Shown: positions 20,881-33,566 of the stretch, piece by piece
Position numbering within the stretch: the first letter of the stretch is position 1
How the letters are laid out: every line of letters begins with the position of its first letter
Assembly: GCA_029237695.1 (NCBI GenBank)
Contig: CM055271.1
Location: forward strand, 78,689,488-78,753,487
Reading direction: 5' to 3'
Length of the DNA stretch: 64,000 bases
DNA from: Conchocele bisecta
Lineage: Eukaryota; Mollusca; Bivalvia; Lucinida; Thyasiridae
Made by a program: the position numbers and the translations under genes
Notes under the pieces: generated by a model
Seen by the model: only the letters and a program-made list of their open reading frames with translations
Told to the model about the DNA's origin: nothing
Database searches by the model: none

Positions 20881-22100
20881 TCTCACCGATCATTGACTGA
20901 GCGTAAACATTATAATGTGCATGTGTTGCAAACTGATTGATATATAGTATTATGTGGTAATCACTGTAACAACATCGTCATAATTATATCATTCATACTA
21001 TTCGGCGAGGGTGTCATTTGAGGGACCTCGTCAGCTACAAAATCAGTTCTCTCATCTTCAATGAAATTATACTGGTAGGCTACCCAATTTTCGTCCGTAC
21101 CCATTTTCCCGGACACCCTCGTAAACGCTTAGTTCTGCATTTTCACACGAGCATTTTGTTCCTGGTCATTCATGTGGTAATTTCCAGTTGTCAGGTGCGA
21201 AGATTTCCAAGAAAAAATAGTAAAACTATTAAATTGAAATGTTTTCATACCTGCCAACTTCTGTTGACACCTGTATGACGTGGGGGAAAACCCGATGTCG
21301 GTGCGCATGCGCGTGTGACATATATATCTGAGGCGCTTACGGGGGGAAATTTGTTAAATCGTCTGATGGAATACACAGACAAACAAAATAGAATAAGCAT
21401 TTCAGTAAAACATGTTAATAAACGTTACAAATACTAGGAAACAATCAAATGAACTTTGCGTTATTCACTGAAGATAGCTAAAAACGCGAAGTAAGAAAAA
21501 ATCGATTTCCCCGGGGACCCTATCACACGTTTTTTTCTAATCCAAGCGAGACAGTCTCTTCGAAGTAATACATGCAATAATTTGTACCATTTGATCAATA
21601 CCATACAGTATTAATTACGCGGAAAATACTAGTGTCCGGAAAAATGGGTCTCCTCCTGTATTTTAATTGGCCTTTTAATTACCCCTTTTCGGGCCCCATT
21701 GTCAGCAGTTACCTCCCACTATACTAATGAATTTTATGTTATTCTATGTAAGGAGATTCGACGTATTTGTTAATGTGAGAAAAATCACGGTCAGATGTAA
21801 ACTTTTAAAAATTATTGCGAAAATATCGCGATTTTTGGCCGGAATGGGTCGCCTACCAGTATCGTGAATTAATGCCACCTGCCGAATACAAAGCTCTGGG
21901 TAGCTCAAATGACACCAACACCACTGTTTCCTTAGTGAACTCCACACTTGTTAATCATGTCCTGTTACTTCAAAATATGTCCGGATAGTATAGTATCAAA
22001 CATACGTCACGTGCATGTCCATTTTATGTTTCTTGTGCAACTCTGCTAGTCACAGTGGGGGAATTTAGGGAATCTTTCGCATACCGCTGCCTCCGGGGCC
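20881..22100. other. Unique-looking DNA, no gene supported
   Basis: Open frames up to 86 codons only. I saw no repeat with recognisable ends and no RNA gene. Confidence 0.5.
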
Positions 22101-22124
22101 CGCTATCTTCATTTCTTGTAAGTC

Positions 22125-22997
22125 TTGTTTTCATCTGTCCGGTATGATCGTAGCGATGTTCATAATGATGATTTCCTCAGTCACGTGACCTTAGCTAGAC
22201 ATCGTTCGACCATATTGAACAAATGCACTTATCGTGTGCGCAGCAGGTTTTCACTTGCAATCCATTTTCTATTTTTATCGTATCTGTTGTCCGAGTATGC
22301 ATTGCCATACAGCGTACTCTATTCAGTCCGAATCAATGCAAATCTTCCATATATGGCCAAGCCCCTTCAGAACCGTCGGTATACATCATCCACATTAACA
22401 ATGGAATGTAACAGGCAGTTCTCTAACATATTGTGCTTAACGATTTTCAGCATAATATGGACAACATGGTTACTTATTATTCTCTCGGGAGACGTCCATC
22501 CGGACCCCGGTCCCATAGATAGCGACGATTTGCTGGATTTGTCATTTAGTTCCATTCCGTCTACGTCATTCACCCAAGAATCGGCGTCCGAAATACTTTT
22601 ATCGGATGATCTATCTCACCACTTGTCATTCGTACATTGTAACGTTCAAAGCATGTACTCAAAACTAGACATATTACGCACTGAGCTCAAATACTTTGAC
22701 CAAATAGCTTTTACAGAGACATGGCTTGGCTACGAAAATAAAACAGCTGATATGCTGTTTTACAATTTTAAATCTCCAGAAAGGAAAGATACGCAAGGCG
22801 ATAGGCACGGAGGTGTAATTCTATATGTTAGAGACACACTATTCCATAAGCGTAGGCGAGACCTCGAGCTTCCTAACATTGAATCAATTTGGATTGAGTT
22901 GTGTCAGATAATAAACCTTTCTTGTTTAGCGTCTTTTACAGGCACCCGAATGTTAATGCTGTATATGGTAATAGTATCGAAGACTCAATTCATATAG
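22125..22997 (+). pseudogene. LINE ORF2 N-terminus, 2A-like motif and endonuclease start
   Basis: The first 100 codons are hydrophobic-rich and the start is uncertain. A hydrophobic stretch ending WLLIILSGDVHPDPGP at 22458-22514 occupies the place where many APE-type LINEs of marine invertebrates carry a 2A peptide. The 2A consensus is D-V/I-E-x-N-P-G-P; here E is H and N is D, so peptide-bond skipping is doubtful. Endonuclease follows with VHCNVQSMYSK, ITETWL-type AFTETWL and DRHGGVILYVRD. Near 22,900 a single-base indel moves the reading to the next frame, so codons after that point are out of frame. Confidence 0.8.
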
Positions 22998-23392
22998 CAA
23001 TATTTACTGGCCATAGAGATATTGTAATTGTTGGCGATTTTAACTATAATACTTTGAACTCCCAATCCAATAGAAAGGTGACTTCAATTTGCACTCAGTT
23101 TTCACTGTCGCAGTGTATTTCCTCTCCAACTCACTTCACCGAGCATTCTGAATCAATCATCGACTTATTGTTTGTATCAAATAGAGACAACATCGTTAGC
23201 AGCAGAGTAGGAGATCCATTTGTGCCACAAGAGACACGGTTTCATTGTCCTATATATGGCTTTCTAAAATTTTCGAAGCACAAATTTAAACCGTTTAAGC
23301 GCAAAATATGGCAATATGAGCTTGGAGACTACGACATGTTATGCAGAGAAATATCAACCACAAACTGGGACAACCTAAGCCTGAAAATATAA
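22901..23392 (+). pseudogene. LINE endonuclease C-terminal half
   Basis: Continues the endonuclease in a new frame: FSVFYRHPN, then VIVGDFNYN with the catalytic GDFN motif, SIIDLLFVSN, and a closing HCPIYG carrying the catalytic His. The key acids and His are present, so this half is well preserved. The frame ends at 23390-23392 and the protein resumes in another frame. Confidence 0.82.
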
Positions 23393-23420
23393 ATACGCTC
23401 ATAATGCAATTAATAAAGTC

Positions 23421-24134
23421 ATGTCTCTTGCCCAAGAATATATACCTAACAAAGAAATACTTGTTCGACAATCTGATGTACCATGGATAACCACTACTAT
23501 TAAGAGAATGATCAGGAAGCGGAAACGAGTATATCATAAAACAAAACTATCTAATAACCATTCACATTGGTTAAAATTTCGAAGTTTCAGGAATAACGTT
23601 ATGACATTCCTTTACAATACATTCCGTCGTGCATTAGACGATGAAAAAGAGGTGAGGGTGGTATTCTGCGACATAAGCAAAGCATTTGATCGAGTTTGGC
23701 ATACAGGTCTTCTTTTGAAGCTGAGAGCCGCAGGTGTTACTAATAATATTCACGACTGGTTTAAAAGTTATCTTAATAATCGCAAGCAAAGGGTTGTATT
23801 ACCAGGTGTTTATTCTAACCGGAACCAAATTAAGGCTGGCGTCCCGCAAGGATCTATTCTCGGCCCTTTGTTATTTCTATTATATATAAACGATATTGTT
23901 ACGGACATAAACTTTAATATTCGACTTTTCGCAGACGACACCAGTTTATATCTTATTGTTGATTCGCCCGCAACCGCATCCAGGTCTATAAACAACGATC
24001 TTGATATAATTACTAACTGGTCTAATACATGGCTTGTATCATTTAATCCAAGGAAAACCGAATCACTACTTATAACACGTAAACGTAATAGAGAAGTACA
24101 TCCCCCAATCCTCATGAATAATGTTAATGTCTGA
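23421..24134 (+). pseudogene. LINE reverse transcriptase with deleted fingers
   Basis: The first 60 residues are the charged linker after endonuclease (WITTTIKRMIRKRKRVYHK). At about residue 68 the text passes directly to YNTFRRALDDEKEVRVVFCD, so RT motifs 0-2, normally some 150-200 residues, are missing. Motif A (FCDISKAFDRVWH), motif B (GVPQGSILGPLLFLLYIND) and motif C (LFADDTSLY) are intact. The frame stops at 24132-24134, just before the thumb. The deletion makes it non-functional. Confidence 0.88.
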
Positions 24135-25071
24135 GAAGTTGATAGTCACAAGCATCTAGGTTTGTATTTTAATAACGAGGGAACATGGCACCAACACATA
24201 GACTACATAACCGGAAAGGCATGGCAATGTTATGAGAAAATTAAAATACATACTAGATAGAAAGTGCCTTGAAATAATTTATATTACTTTTATTGGACCG
24301 GTATTAGAATATGCGGATGTCGTTTGGGATAATTGTACCCAGTATGAGAAGGATGCCGTCGAAAAAAAATCAGATTGAAGCAGCACGCATCGCTACAGGT
24401 GCCACTCGGCTTGTTTCAATCGAGTCCTTTTATATAGAAATCTGCTGGGAAACATTAGGAAATAGACGTCACTCCCATAAATTGTCTCTATTTTACAAAT
24501 TGAAAAAAATGGCATCTCACCCAGTTACTTGGTCGATGTGCTTCCACCGGAAACAGATACGTCCCGTTACAATTTACGAAACCCTGAGAATATACAGATT
24601 TTACGGTCCAGAACCACCCTTTATTATAACTCGTTTCTACCATCCACAATCCGGGAGTGGAACTCTCTTCCAGATGATACACGGAACGCCCCATCACTTA
24701 ATTGTTTTAAAACCAAAATAAAATTAAATACCGGAGAGGTCCCAACCTACTACTACAGTGGTTCTATGTATGTCCAGATATTACACACACGTCTTCGAAC
24801 GAAATTCAGTTCTCTCAATCATGATTTATATCGTAAGAACATTATTGACTCGCCCAACTGTAACTGTGGACAAGTTGAAGATGCCACCCATTTCTTTTTC
24901 CACTGCACTCAATATGGAGCACATAGAGCTCAACTAATAGACGACATACAAACTTTTTGCCAACCCACCCTCCACACTATACTCTATGGTAACAGACAAC
25001 TTGACAATAACTTCAATGAAGCCATTTTCGCATCAGTTAGACTATTCATACAAAACACCGGTCGTTTTTAA
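24135..25071 (+). pseudogene. LINE thumb and C-terminal domain, broken
   Basis: Thumb-like sequence (VDSHKHLGLYFNN) follows the stop, then frame changes lead through GPVLEYADVVWDN and AARIATGATRLVS. From 24529 an open frame gives the usual tail: NSFLPSTIREWNSLPDDTR, and a Cys/His cluster in SPNCNCGQVEDATHFFFHC. It ends at 25071. The Cys/His cluster is common at the C-terminus of CR1- and Jockey-like LINEs. Confidence 0.8.
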
Positions 25072-25555
25072 TGCACCATATAATGATGCCTGAGTGTGCA
25101 CATACTTATCACTAATTGACTTGGGGTGGCGATAACTGGGCATGGCTTGGTGTGGGAACAAGACTCCAACTCATATTGTGGCTTGCTTCTTTCCTTTTTT
25201 TATTTCCATTTCATGTATCACGTAATTGATTATATAGAATCTATTGCCTGTACATTTGTGTCAATACTATATTTTTCGGAATTTTAAATTTAATTGCTTC
25301 AATGCAATTGCCGTGTATCAGAGGATACTGAAACCAGAACAACTTATAATCCAGAAAATATAAATTATCACAGAATATAAACTGTTCTAAAACTGATGGC
25401 AGGAATGTATTGGTTTCGGCATCCTATGATATCTAGTCACATGTAAGGGAGAGGATTTAAATAAGCTTGCTTTCAATCCAATCCCGTTTGTATAGTACTG
25501 TCCATAGTAACATTGACATTGACAATGAACTTGTAAACAATATGCAAATAAAATA
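25072..25555 (+). other. Probable LINE 3' untranslated region
   Basis: AT-rich with no frame, ending near ATGCAAATAAAATATG, which contains a polyadenylation-like AATAAA. No poly-A tail or target duplication is clear. Confidence 0.45.
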
Positions 25556-28203
25556 TGTTTAAACTAAACAAATAGACAAGCATGACTTTCACTATTATGT
25601 CGACAGTTTGACTGCCATAATGTATTCACAAATAACAGTGTGTTTACATAATAGGAAATTATAGTATGATAAGACCAGACATATTCAGCAACACGCGATC
25701 AGTCCGTACTCACTGGACAAGATCGTGTGCCAACTGAAGGCAGTGACAGTGTGCTCACAGACATAGCATTGCCAGGTCACAGCACAACGGGTGTTCCCGC
25801 CAAAGCATGCTGCATAATAGACATTAATGTAATACATACTAGGCAACATGTTATTCCATATCTTCCCCGTATGCATTGACTGGTATGGTGTGATATGGCT
25901 GTACGATGTTGCGTACTTGCGTTACACATTATGCAATTAAGCTCTTAAAAGGTGTAGCCTCAATGCAGTTTAATCATGGTTTTAACTTTGACGACATTGA
26001 TTGTCACCTGTTCGTGACAGTTGGAAGTTTCCACAGAGCAGCTCAAGTTCATAGAACGATGTTGTTGGATGAACGCATCATTGCATCTACACGGTAACTG
26101 ATATCACTACGTCCAACTGATGTAACATATGCCGAAAGTGTAACACATACCCATACTTATACTGCCTATCCTCTGTAGCTTGGTCGGTGTTCTCACTGGC
26201 TTTCACTGGTCATAAGAAGATGGTCTCATAATATGCAAGACGATTACAAGTGGCGCATATTGACTTCTCAAGCTAATCCCAAGTGCATGTGTGTCAAACT
26301 AGCCACGTTTTTATTTAAGAAATGTGCGTGTCATATGTTCACTTGAATGTCTGCCGTGCATGTAATTATGTTCCTGCCAGGTATTTGGAAGCTGTTTCAA
26401 TGGATTTACTAAACAAAATGAGATAGATAATTTCGAACCTACTTGGCAATTTCATAGTCTTGAAAAGCTCCTCCACTGATTGATTGTCTAATGACATGGT
26501 ATGCCTTTTACAACTATAGACATCTTCATTATAACAACTGTGTAGTATATTCATTGGCGGTGCCATATGTACCAATGTGGTAGAAGTCATAAATATGATA
26601 TTAACATCTAATATATGCATGAAATCATGCAAACTATAGTTGACATCATATCAAATACCACTCGTATCTTAAACTGTTCGGCCTGTTTGTCAAGTATTAG
26701 AGTATTGCCCTTCAATACTGGGTTAGGGAGGATGGGTATTTTCGTATTTTAGCAAAGAATACACCATTAAGGAGTAAATTCTTAACGGTTGGGATCGCAG
26801 CTAGGGCCAAATGATCTGGCATGGTAAGAGTGCCTGGAACAAACTATTGTCTGTTCCACGAAGTGCTGCCCAAGATTTATTGCTATAAAAACACTCCAAA
26901 CTGCTTCTTTTTGTTTTTATAAAACAATGTAAAACTATTTTTTAGAAATGAGCCTACTTTTTATTTTAAGAAAATCCGTCTAATAACAAAGTTATTTCGA
27001 ATAAACAGTCATGGATGGGCTTTTGCCTTATAAATTAATTTCACCGAATTTTAGTTGTTGACAATAAAACAAGAAACTACTGTTGCAATAATCACTTCCG
27101 GTAAACAACAACAACAACTATTATTGCGAACTGAACACAAATTCTTAATACATTTGTTTATTAACATCATTTTCTGACATATAACTTGAACAATTTTCAT
27201 TAAAATATACCAATTAATAATTTAGTCTTCATATATTTAGCGAATATCATTCATCCATAAGGTTCCAAATCGATCTGATACTATTGCTAATACGTCCTAA
27301 TGTATTGTAAATTGTGAATGCTAACGAACTTGATTCGATTAAACTCGTGACCTTCACCAACCAATCAGCATTTAGTAAACCAAGGTGTCCGCCGGAAATT
27401 CGTCCGGCAAAGAAATTGGCTCACAGGAAGTGACTGTATACTTCCGCCGGAAATGACGTATATATGGTGTTCCCAAGTCATACCATTAGAGAATGTAGAT
27501 TTACACCGGTGTCGATGTGCGAGGATATGTGCAATTAATTTTGCGTGGTAGGAACAGCGTGCCAACCTCAGCTTGGCGTTGTCAATAGATACGAAAGCTG
27601 TAGCAGATGATGATGACATCATGTTGTATTTTGACCAAATTCTCGGCATTTTCTTCTGGTATTCTTGTACGAACACCGAGAAATGGAGGCTCGATTCCTT
27701 TATTTTTCAACCTGGCAAGATTTGCTCTCATAAATACAAGGTTAGTGTCTGTTTCTTAATGATGAAATCCAGCAAGCAGTTCGATGCTAGAAAAATGTTG
27801 AAAATCTGACCGCTCGTGACATTTTAACATTGCAACCCTGCATTCAATTCTTGATTTATGGCTATTACTTCATTATAGGACCGAAATTCAAAAAACGAAA
27901 AGATGGCTCATTGCTAAATTTTGCTGAAAAATGATTTTATGCCAAAAAATAAGAGTTTTAGGGTGTTTAAATAGGTGTAAAAGTTGGGCAGGTTAACGTG
28001 AAACAGACAGTAGGGACACTGTATGTCAATGCTGAAAGTCTGTTGGTGCCATTTCAATGCTTATTGTATGGTACATTACTTTCAGTATATGACTTGGCTG
28101 TTGAACTGAGTTAACACCACTCAATTGATCAATGCTGGAGGTAGTGTGCTGAATTCCCTCTCGAGATACGGGTACTCTCATCTCACTTGTCTTTTCGACA
28201 AAC
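25556..28203. other. No firm gene; one exon-like minus-strand frame
   Basis: On the minus strand around 27590-27745 a frame reads ..FMRANLARLKNKGIEPP.. then RIPEENAENLVKIQHDV.., with a composition that looks like real protein. It has no clear splice sites and no family I recognise. The surrounding frames are short. The fragment near 26845-26900 (TGTCTGTTCCACGAAGTGCT) resembles the terminus of family S. Confidence 0.35.
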
Positions 28204-28670
28204 CGCAAACCGCAAACCGCCGATCACGTAATAGTATCATTGTTGAAAACACGTTTATGGGAAGCGCTCAATTCTAATAGACAGGTTCCCGCGATGGGGC
28301 GGGGCAAACAATAAGTTAGCTATTGCTCACATATTGAATTTTTAAAAAACAAATTTATTAAAAATTAAATATGTGAACTATAACTATTACTAATGGCTTT
28401 GTATGTGGATACGTGCCAATCGTTCCACCGCGCATTATCGCACGCTGCGGAATTCGTGCATATGTAATAGTTATAGTTCATCTCTCTAATTTTAAATAAA
28501 TTCATTTCGTAGTGAGAGCTAGCGAGTTAGAAATTAGTTTATTAAAAATTCAATATATGAACGATAACTAACTTATTGTTTGCCACACCCCATCGCGTGC
28601 TCATGTTAAGTTTGAACGGATCACCGCCACTACACGCTTTCAAATCCCGATACTATTACCTGATTTCCAG
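28204..28670. mobile_element. Foldback element with nested inner inverted repeat (family K)
   Basis: The left arm (GATCACGTAATAGTATCATT .. GGGGCGGGGCAAACAATAAG) is mirrored by the right arm (ACTTATTGTTTGCCACACCC .. CCCGATACTATTACC), about 120 bp each with mismatches. Inside, AACTATAACTATTAC and GTAATAGTTATAGTT form a second inverted pair. A left-arm copy lies at 29085-29255, and the centre resembles 8440-8565. Confidence 0.65.
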
Positions 28671-28764
28671 TTTTCGAACCAATCGATCATGTACACGCGG
28701 TGATAAATGTCGCGTCACATGAAATTACATCAACACATCTGTTTCCAAATATAACTTTTCAAGT

Positions 28765-28995
28765 ACTGCAACATTTAATGGTTAATTTAATATATATTGA
28801 CGAAAGCGTCGCCGTATGCGATTAATTGAAACGAAATGCTATGCTGTCATTGGTTGATAAACTATAACTATTACTTATTGGTTGACCGAGTTTCTCGACC
28901 AATGAATGTAGAGCATTTCGTATCAAGTACTCGCATATTGCGACGCTTTCGCCAATGTGTATTAAACTAATGATTAAATGTTGCATTAATTCAAA
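28765..28995. mobile_element. Foldback MITE, family L
   Basis: The arms read TTGACGAAAGCGTCGCCGTA .. ATTGGTTGA and CTCGACCAATGAATG .. ATTGCGACGCTTTCGCCAA. A family-K inner motif (AACTATAACTATTACTTA) lies in the centre. A related arm lies at about 48430-48510. Confidence 0.6.
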
Positions 28996-29084
28996 CGTTG
29001 TATTTAGAACAAAAGGCTCTGCCTTGTTGACGCAATTTCCTATGACGTGCACAATGTGTACGATCGATTCAGTGTCAAACTGCT

Positions 29085-29255
29085 AATCACGTAATACACA
29101 TTTAGTCTCGCAATTTGAAAACATGTTTATGGACAGCGCTCCATTTTAATAGACGCACGCGCGCAATGGGGCGGGGCAACCAATAAGTTAGTTATAGTTC
29201 ACATATTGAAGTTTTAATACACTATAACTATTACATGCACATCAAATAACCTATA
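29085..29255. repeat. Half copy of family K
   Basis: Shares TAATCACGTAATA, ACATGTTTATGGACAGCGCT and ATGGGGCGGGGCAACCAATA with the left arm of 28204-28670, then ends in the inner AACTATAACTATTACATG. Confidence 0.6.
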
Positions 29256-29867
29256 CATATTGTACAGATGTCTAACTGGTAGCACTAAAACTATAATAAC
29301 ACAATAAAAGTCCCAAACCTACATGATATTATACACTTCCGTCTGCGCTAATCTGGCCAATAATTATATTTTTTTTATTTAAAATATTTGAATATTGCTT
29401 TTGAAATCAAGCAGAATGATTGGCTGAGCCTGAGCTGTACAGACTTATCACAGGTGTGTGTGTATTCTGGGTTGCTACCCAACCACAACTAGTTTATGCC
29501 TTATTTAAATGATGCCGTAGACCTACTTGATGTGCTCCATTATGATAATACAACATTATCACAGAGGGCTTTGAAATGTCCACCATATACCAGAACCATT
29601 ATACGTACGTGTATATATCAGGTAACGAGCTTTGTATTGACCGAATACGTCCGGACTGATAACAGAATATCGTATCAGGCATTAACCATTGACCTGATAC
29701 GAATATCATCCGGGTTACTACAAATTGAAAAATGACGTTTTATTGGTCGAACGGCGTCACATGACGTTACCAAATTATGTCAGTGGAATGACGTAACGGA
29801 AACAAGTCCCCGATCTTTTCATCGAAAACAGCGTTGTAATGTTATCTGCCAAATAGAACACCGTGCC
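29256..29867. other. No gene supported
   Basis: A family-P fragment (GATTGGCTGAGCCTGAGCTG) lies at about 29415-29440. The frame at 29496-29735 (79 codons) has no domain and no splice context. Confidence 0.45.
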
Positions 29868-29998
29868 AGTGTCTTTTGATATCACGTTTATCAGGCTCGG
29901 TTCCGAAACGGTAAGAATTCCTCGGCAAGCCTCGGAATTCCTACGCATTTCCTAACCTTGTCTGATAAACTTGATATCAAAAGAAACTAGCCTGATAT
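29868..29998. mobile_element. Foldback element, family V
   Basis: The arms read TCTTTTGATATCACGTTTAT and GATAAACTTGATATCAAAAG, about 50 bp each around GGTAAGAATTCCTCGGCAAG. A right-arm fragment recurs at 61235-61265. Confidence 0.55.
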
Positions 29999-30020
29999 TC
30001 TCTATTTAACAGTGTCAGTT

Positions 30021-30262
30021 GGGGCGCGTTTCACTAAGCTTCGTACGACTAAAGAGTTCGTAAGTGAAAACGTATGATAGTCTGTCAATTTCACATTAAC
30101 AATATTTTCTTGAAACAAATATTGGATTTACATTTATTGAGCATAGGCTGCATATGCAGCCTATACTCAATAAATGTAAATCAATCAATTGAAATTTCAA
30201 GACGATCCTAAATTTGCACTTACGAACATTTTAGTCGTACAAAGTTTAGTGAAACGGGCCCT
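30021..30262. mobile_element. Foldback MITE, family B, full length
   Basis: The terminal arms are CGTTTCACTAAGCTTCGTAC and its mirror ending GAAACGGGCCC. The centre is a long perfect palindrome reading TGAGCATAGGCTGCATATGC and back. Total about 242 bp. Confidence 0.75.
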
Positions 30263-30576
30263 GGTGTCTCATATAGCCAATGTGTGGATTTTCGCTTCAT
30301 ACACGGTAAATGGCATTTATATTAATAAATCAATCGCAACTTTTATTTTATCATATTTAAAAAAACATGCGTTATATTCAAGTACAAGTACATGCTGTCA
30401 GAAACACATTTACTATAAAAGAAAAACTGTTGTAATTTTTGTTGTGAAATAGCAATACCAAGGTGCATGATCACGTGTACAAGATACAAGATACAAGATA
30501 CAATATTTTATTTCCAATGATGGTCCACAACAGAAAATAATTTCATACCTGGGAATGGTAGCATTAGTCAGCCACG

Positions 30577-31029
30577 TTAAAGGTACATGCCCACTCAGTA
30601 GGCACAAACTGTTCTTTATACCAGAGGTATCATCTGAGACAATTTCTGGCAAAATAAAAACTCATTCACCATTACCCAACGTATTGATTGGCATTCTTAT
30701 ACATATTATCTGACGTAAATTTCCACACATGTATCATGGGCGATAACTGTGTTTCATAAAATGTTAACGGACATTGCTATTTATTATATTATTTTTTCAG
30801 GTGACGCATTTAATTAGTATAAATAATTAAAAAATACCATGCCTCATTTAGTTTGAAAATAGCCTGATACCACCGTGCGTCACTATCAGTAAAATAAATA
30901 TTACTAAATGATTATATCTGTATAGTGGGCACTCGTAATTTTTAGAACTGGTGGAATAGTGACAGACTTATGCAATTATTTAATTACTATAAATAAGTGT
31001 GTGCCTACTGAGTGAGCATGCACCTTTAA
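30577..31029. mobile_element. TTAA-flanked MITE, family M, full length
   Basis: TTAA precedes AGGTACATGCCCACTCAGTA. The right end reads CTACTGAGTGAGCATGCACC followed by TTTAA, so TTAA duplicates at both sides. About 450 bp, with 28-30-bp terminal inverted repeats and no coding capacity. Other copies are at 39509-40013, 40853-41228 (left part), 41229-41753 and 46635-46975 (part). TTAA targeting is the mark of piggyBac-type transposition. Confidence 0.75.
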
Positions 31030-32384
31030 TGTGAAAGTAAATTTATACAAAATATTCGTACGAACATTTATATCGTACTATTTGATCACACCGGTCACAT
31101 AATATTCATTTCTCCAGTCACAGCCACAAATGAGGTAAGCCATATACAGTAGAAAGTATCCTACAGTATATATTTTTGTTATTTTCACACAAAGACATGT
31201 ACAAACTAGACATATTACTACTAACATGCATGTGCATAATTACATTCCATTCCATATTTCTAAATTACTGAGTAAATATGTATGACACATGTAATTACCT
31301 GTTTGTATATGTATATGTTTGGATTTTTTATAAAGAAAATACAAAAATACAAAAAAATAAGTATCAATTAATAATAGAGAGAAAAACAAATAGAGGAAGT
31401 AAAAAAACAACATAGAAAATAAAACAGTTTAATTAGATAAGTACGTAAGTACAAAAGTACGAGCAGCATGATCATATGTTTGCATTAATTGTATTGGATT
31501 AAATATTTTAAGGGAATTAACGCTAGAAGAAATAAGTTAATATAACCATTCCATTTTCAATTGTGTATTTCGCTATTTGTCCAGTCACAGCCACAGTTAT
31601 TATTTCAGGGGCCAGCGAGCCAAATTGGGAACTGAATACGGCGGTGTCGGTACACAGCACGGGACCCGTTGGCCCCGGGGATAGGATTGTCTAAACAAAC
31701 TCCACCGTGTTGAAAAAGTTAGTCGCGGGAAGTAACTCTGTAAAACTCCCGTATGGGAGTTTTACAGAGTTACTGCCCGCACCTATGAAGAATCTAGCCA
31801 CATCAACATGATCAATGTGCTCTTTTGATGCGAACAGGTGAACTCGTTTTCAGTTTTCGCCACATTTATCATAAAATAGAATGGTGTTTCCCTAAAACTA
31901 CCGTTAATATATTTGTTTCATTATGATACTGCATGAATTTGATAACGTATGATGAAATAAAATGAAACATGTAACAAAATATATTTTAATTAAAACTTTT
32001 GTATTGGGATTTCCAAAATTTGCAGGAAAAAAATTGTATAAAATGTACAATTATGAAAACTTGCATAACTTTTGATCGGATTATAATTTTGCATGGGATT
32101 TTCTGCATGTCGTTTGTATTGAAAGTATCTACCATTTTACAAACTATATTTTAAACTTTAATTTTTATATTCATATGACCTTTAAGAACGGGAATTGGAT
32201 CGGTACTGGTATCCTCACATACTGGCAGTGTTTACACTGAAACCGAGTAGATCCAGATGAGCTGTCTCATCAGGATCCGCACGGATTGCAAGTAATTTTC
32301 TCCTTTTTTTCTGAAAAATCTTTTTTTATAAATGAACTATTTGTTTTTGTGAAGATGGATCGGAGCATTAATTGGAAATCACAG
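31030..32384. other. No gene; partial repeats
   Basis: Family-A termini (CCAGTCACAGCCACA) lie near 31115 and 31582. A 55-bp perfect hairpin around AACTCCCGTATGGGAGTT lies at 31725-31790. An arm with CCAGATGAGC..CATCAGGATC lies near 32252. The remainder is AT-rich without a supported frame. Confidence 0.5.
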
Positions 32385-32890
32385 ACCATTACATCTACTG
32401 TCTGTTCCACGGTTTGCTGCCGACGAACGTTTTGCTATTAAACACATTAAACCTGAAAAATATTTAAATGTATGTACTCTTTTATCAATAACAAAAAAGT
32501 CACCCTCCCCAAATTTGTTTATTTTATGAAATTCTATCAAATATTGATTTTATAGCGAAAAAAACGATTTCCCTATGGGAATTTAACATGGGGACTAAAA
32601 ATATTCTTTTTATCTGTGGACCAATTTTCAAAATCTAACTTTTGTTTTCTAAATTACATCATTGCCAACCTATATAACCAGGAAATTCGGAGTCAATTTC
32701 CAAAATATTTTAATTTGTTCACTCCTCCCCCATGTCCTCCACCTCCTTTTCCCCCATGTTAAATTCCCGTAGGTATTTTTTCGCAATAAAATCAATATTT
32801 TATGGAATTGTATCAAATACAATCTTTGTGGAGGGTGACCTTTTTGTTATTGATATAAAAATACTTACATTTAAATATTTTCTTTAGGGT
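32385..32890. mobile_element. Foldback element, family S
   Basis: The left arm reads TACTGTCTGTTCCACGGTTT, then ATTTAAATGTATGTACTCTT and CAATAACAAAAAAGTCACCC. The right arm mirrors the latter two blocks. A second copy occupies 58728-59275. About 500 bp, noncoding. Confidence 0.6.
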
Positions 32891-33182
32891 TGAAAGCGTT
32901 ACATAGAGTTCACAGTGGGCATTACAGACATGCTATACCGTTTCTTTTTTTAAAAAGGTGTTGCAATTCTGAAGGATTGATATTGAAGCCAGAGCACCCA
33001 GCACGTGCAATTGATGCCCAAATCCTAAAGGCAAGTTTATACTGTTCTGCCAGTATGTCTATGGTGCATGCACATGCATTGGTCAGGATCTGACAAAATC
33101 GGGCTTGGTCCATGTCCAGGTTGACCGCACCGATGACCGGTCGCTTCCGATAATGACTCATCATTCTTTTTAATACACCGTG

Positions 33183-33441
33183 TTAACCCTTTGAACCCAA
33201 AAGCCCGCTATAGCGGTTTATTTGAACATACTTTAACAGTGTACATCCAGATGAGCCGACTCGAAACGAGCCGTTTCATCAGGATCTGCACGTTTTGAAA
33301 GTAATTTTCATATTTTTTGATAACAAAAAATATCCCCTTTTCATAAATGGACTAAGCTGAAAATCATTTTGTGACGGTTGGATTGGTTGCAAAATTAACA
33401 TATCGAAAGCCATTGCAGTTACTTAGGGGTGAAAGGATTAA
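33183..33441. mobile_element. TTAA-ended MITE, family U
   Basis: Starts TTAACCCTTTGAACCC and ends GGGGTGAAAGGATTAA. Inside, the arms CATCCAGATGAGCCGACTCG and CGAGCCGTTTCATCAGGATC face each other. TTAACCCTT ends are typical of piggyBac-like MITEs. Relatives: 53806-54044 and fragments near 32252 and 62515. Confidence 0.55.
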
Positions 33442-33566
33442 TACAATGCGAGCGCCAATTTTGTGCAATAATGAGCGATATCTCATGAAAAACATTTTTA
33501 CGTAAGTGACGTCGACAGTTGGCGAAATGTTCAGAACGAACGCGGAATACCACATGTGCTATGATA

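Larger units (their letters stand above)
22125..25555 (+). mobile_element. Degenerate LINE, APE-endonuclease type, internally deleted
   Basis: The pieces follow the order of one ORF2: 2A-like N-terminus, APE endonuclease, reverse transcriptase, C-terminal domain. They are split by frameshifts near 22,900 and 23,390, a stop at 24132-24134 and further frame changes after 24,230. RT lacks its N-terminal third. The 3' region runs to about 25,550, where AATAAA occurs. The domain order and tail suggest the CR1/L2/Jockey group; the exact clade is not settled. The 5' end is not defined. Confidence 0.85.
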
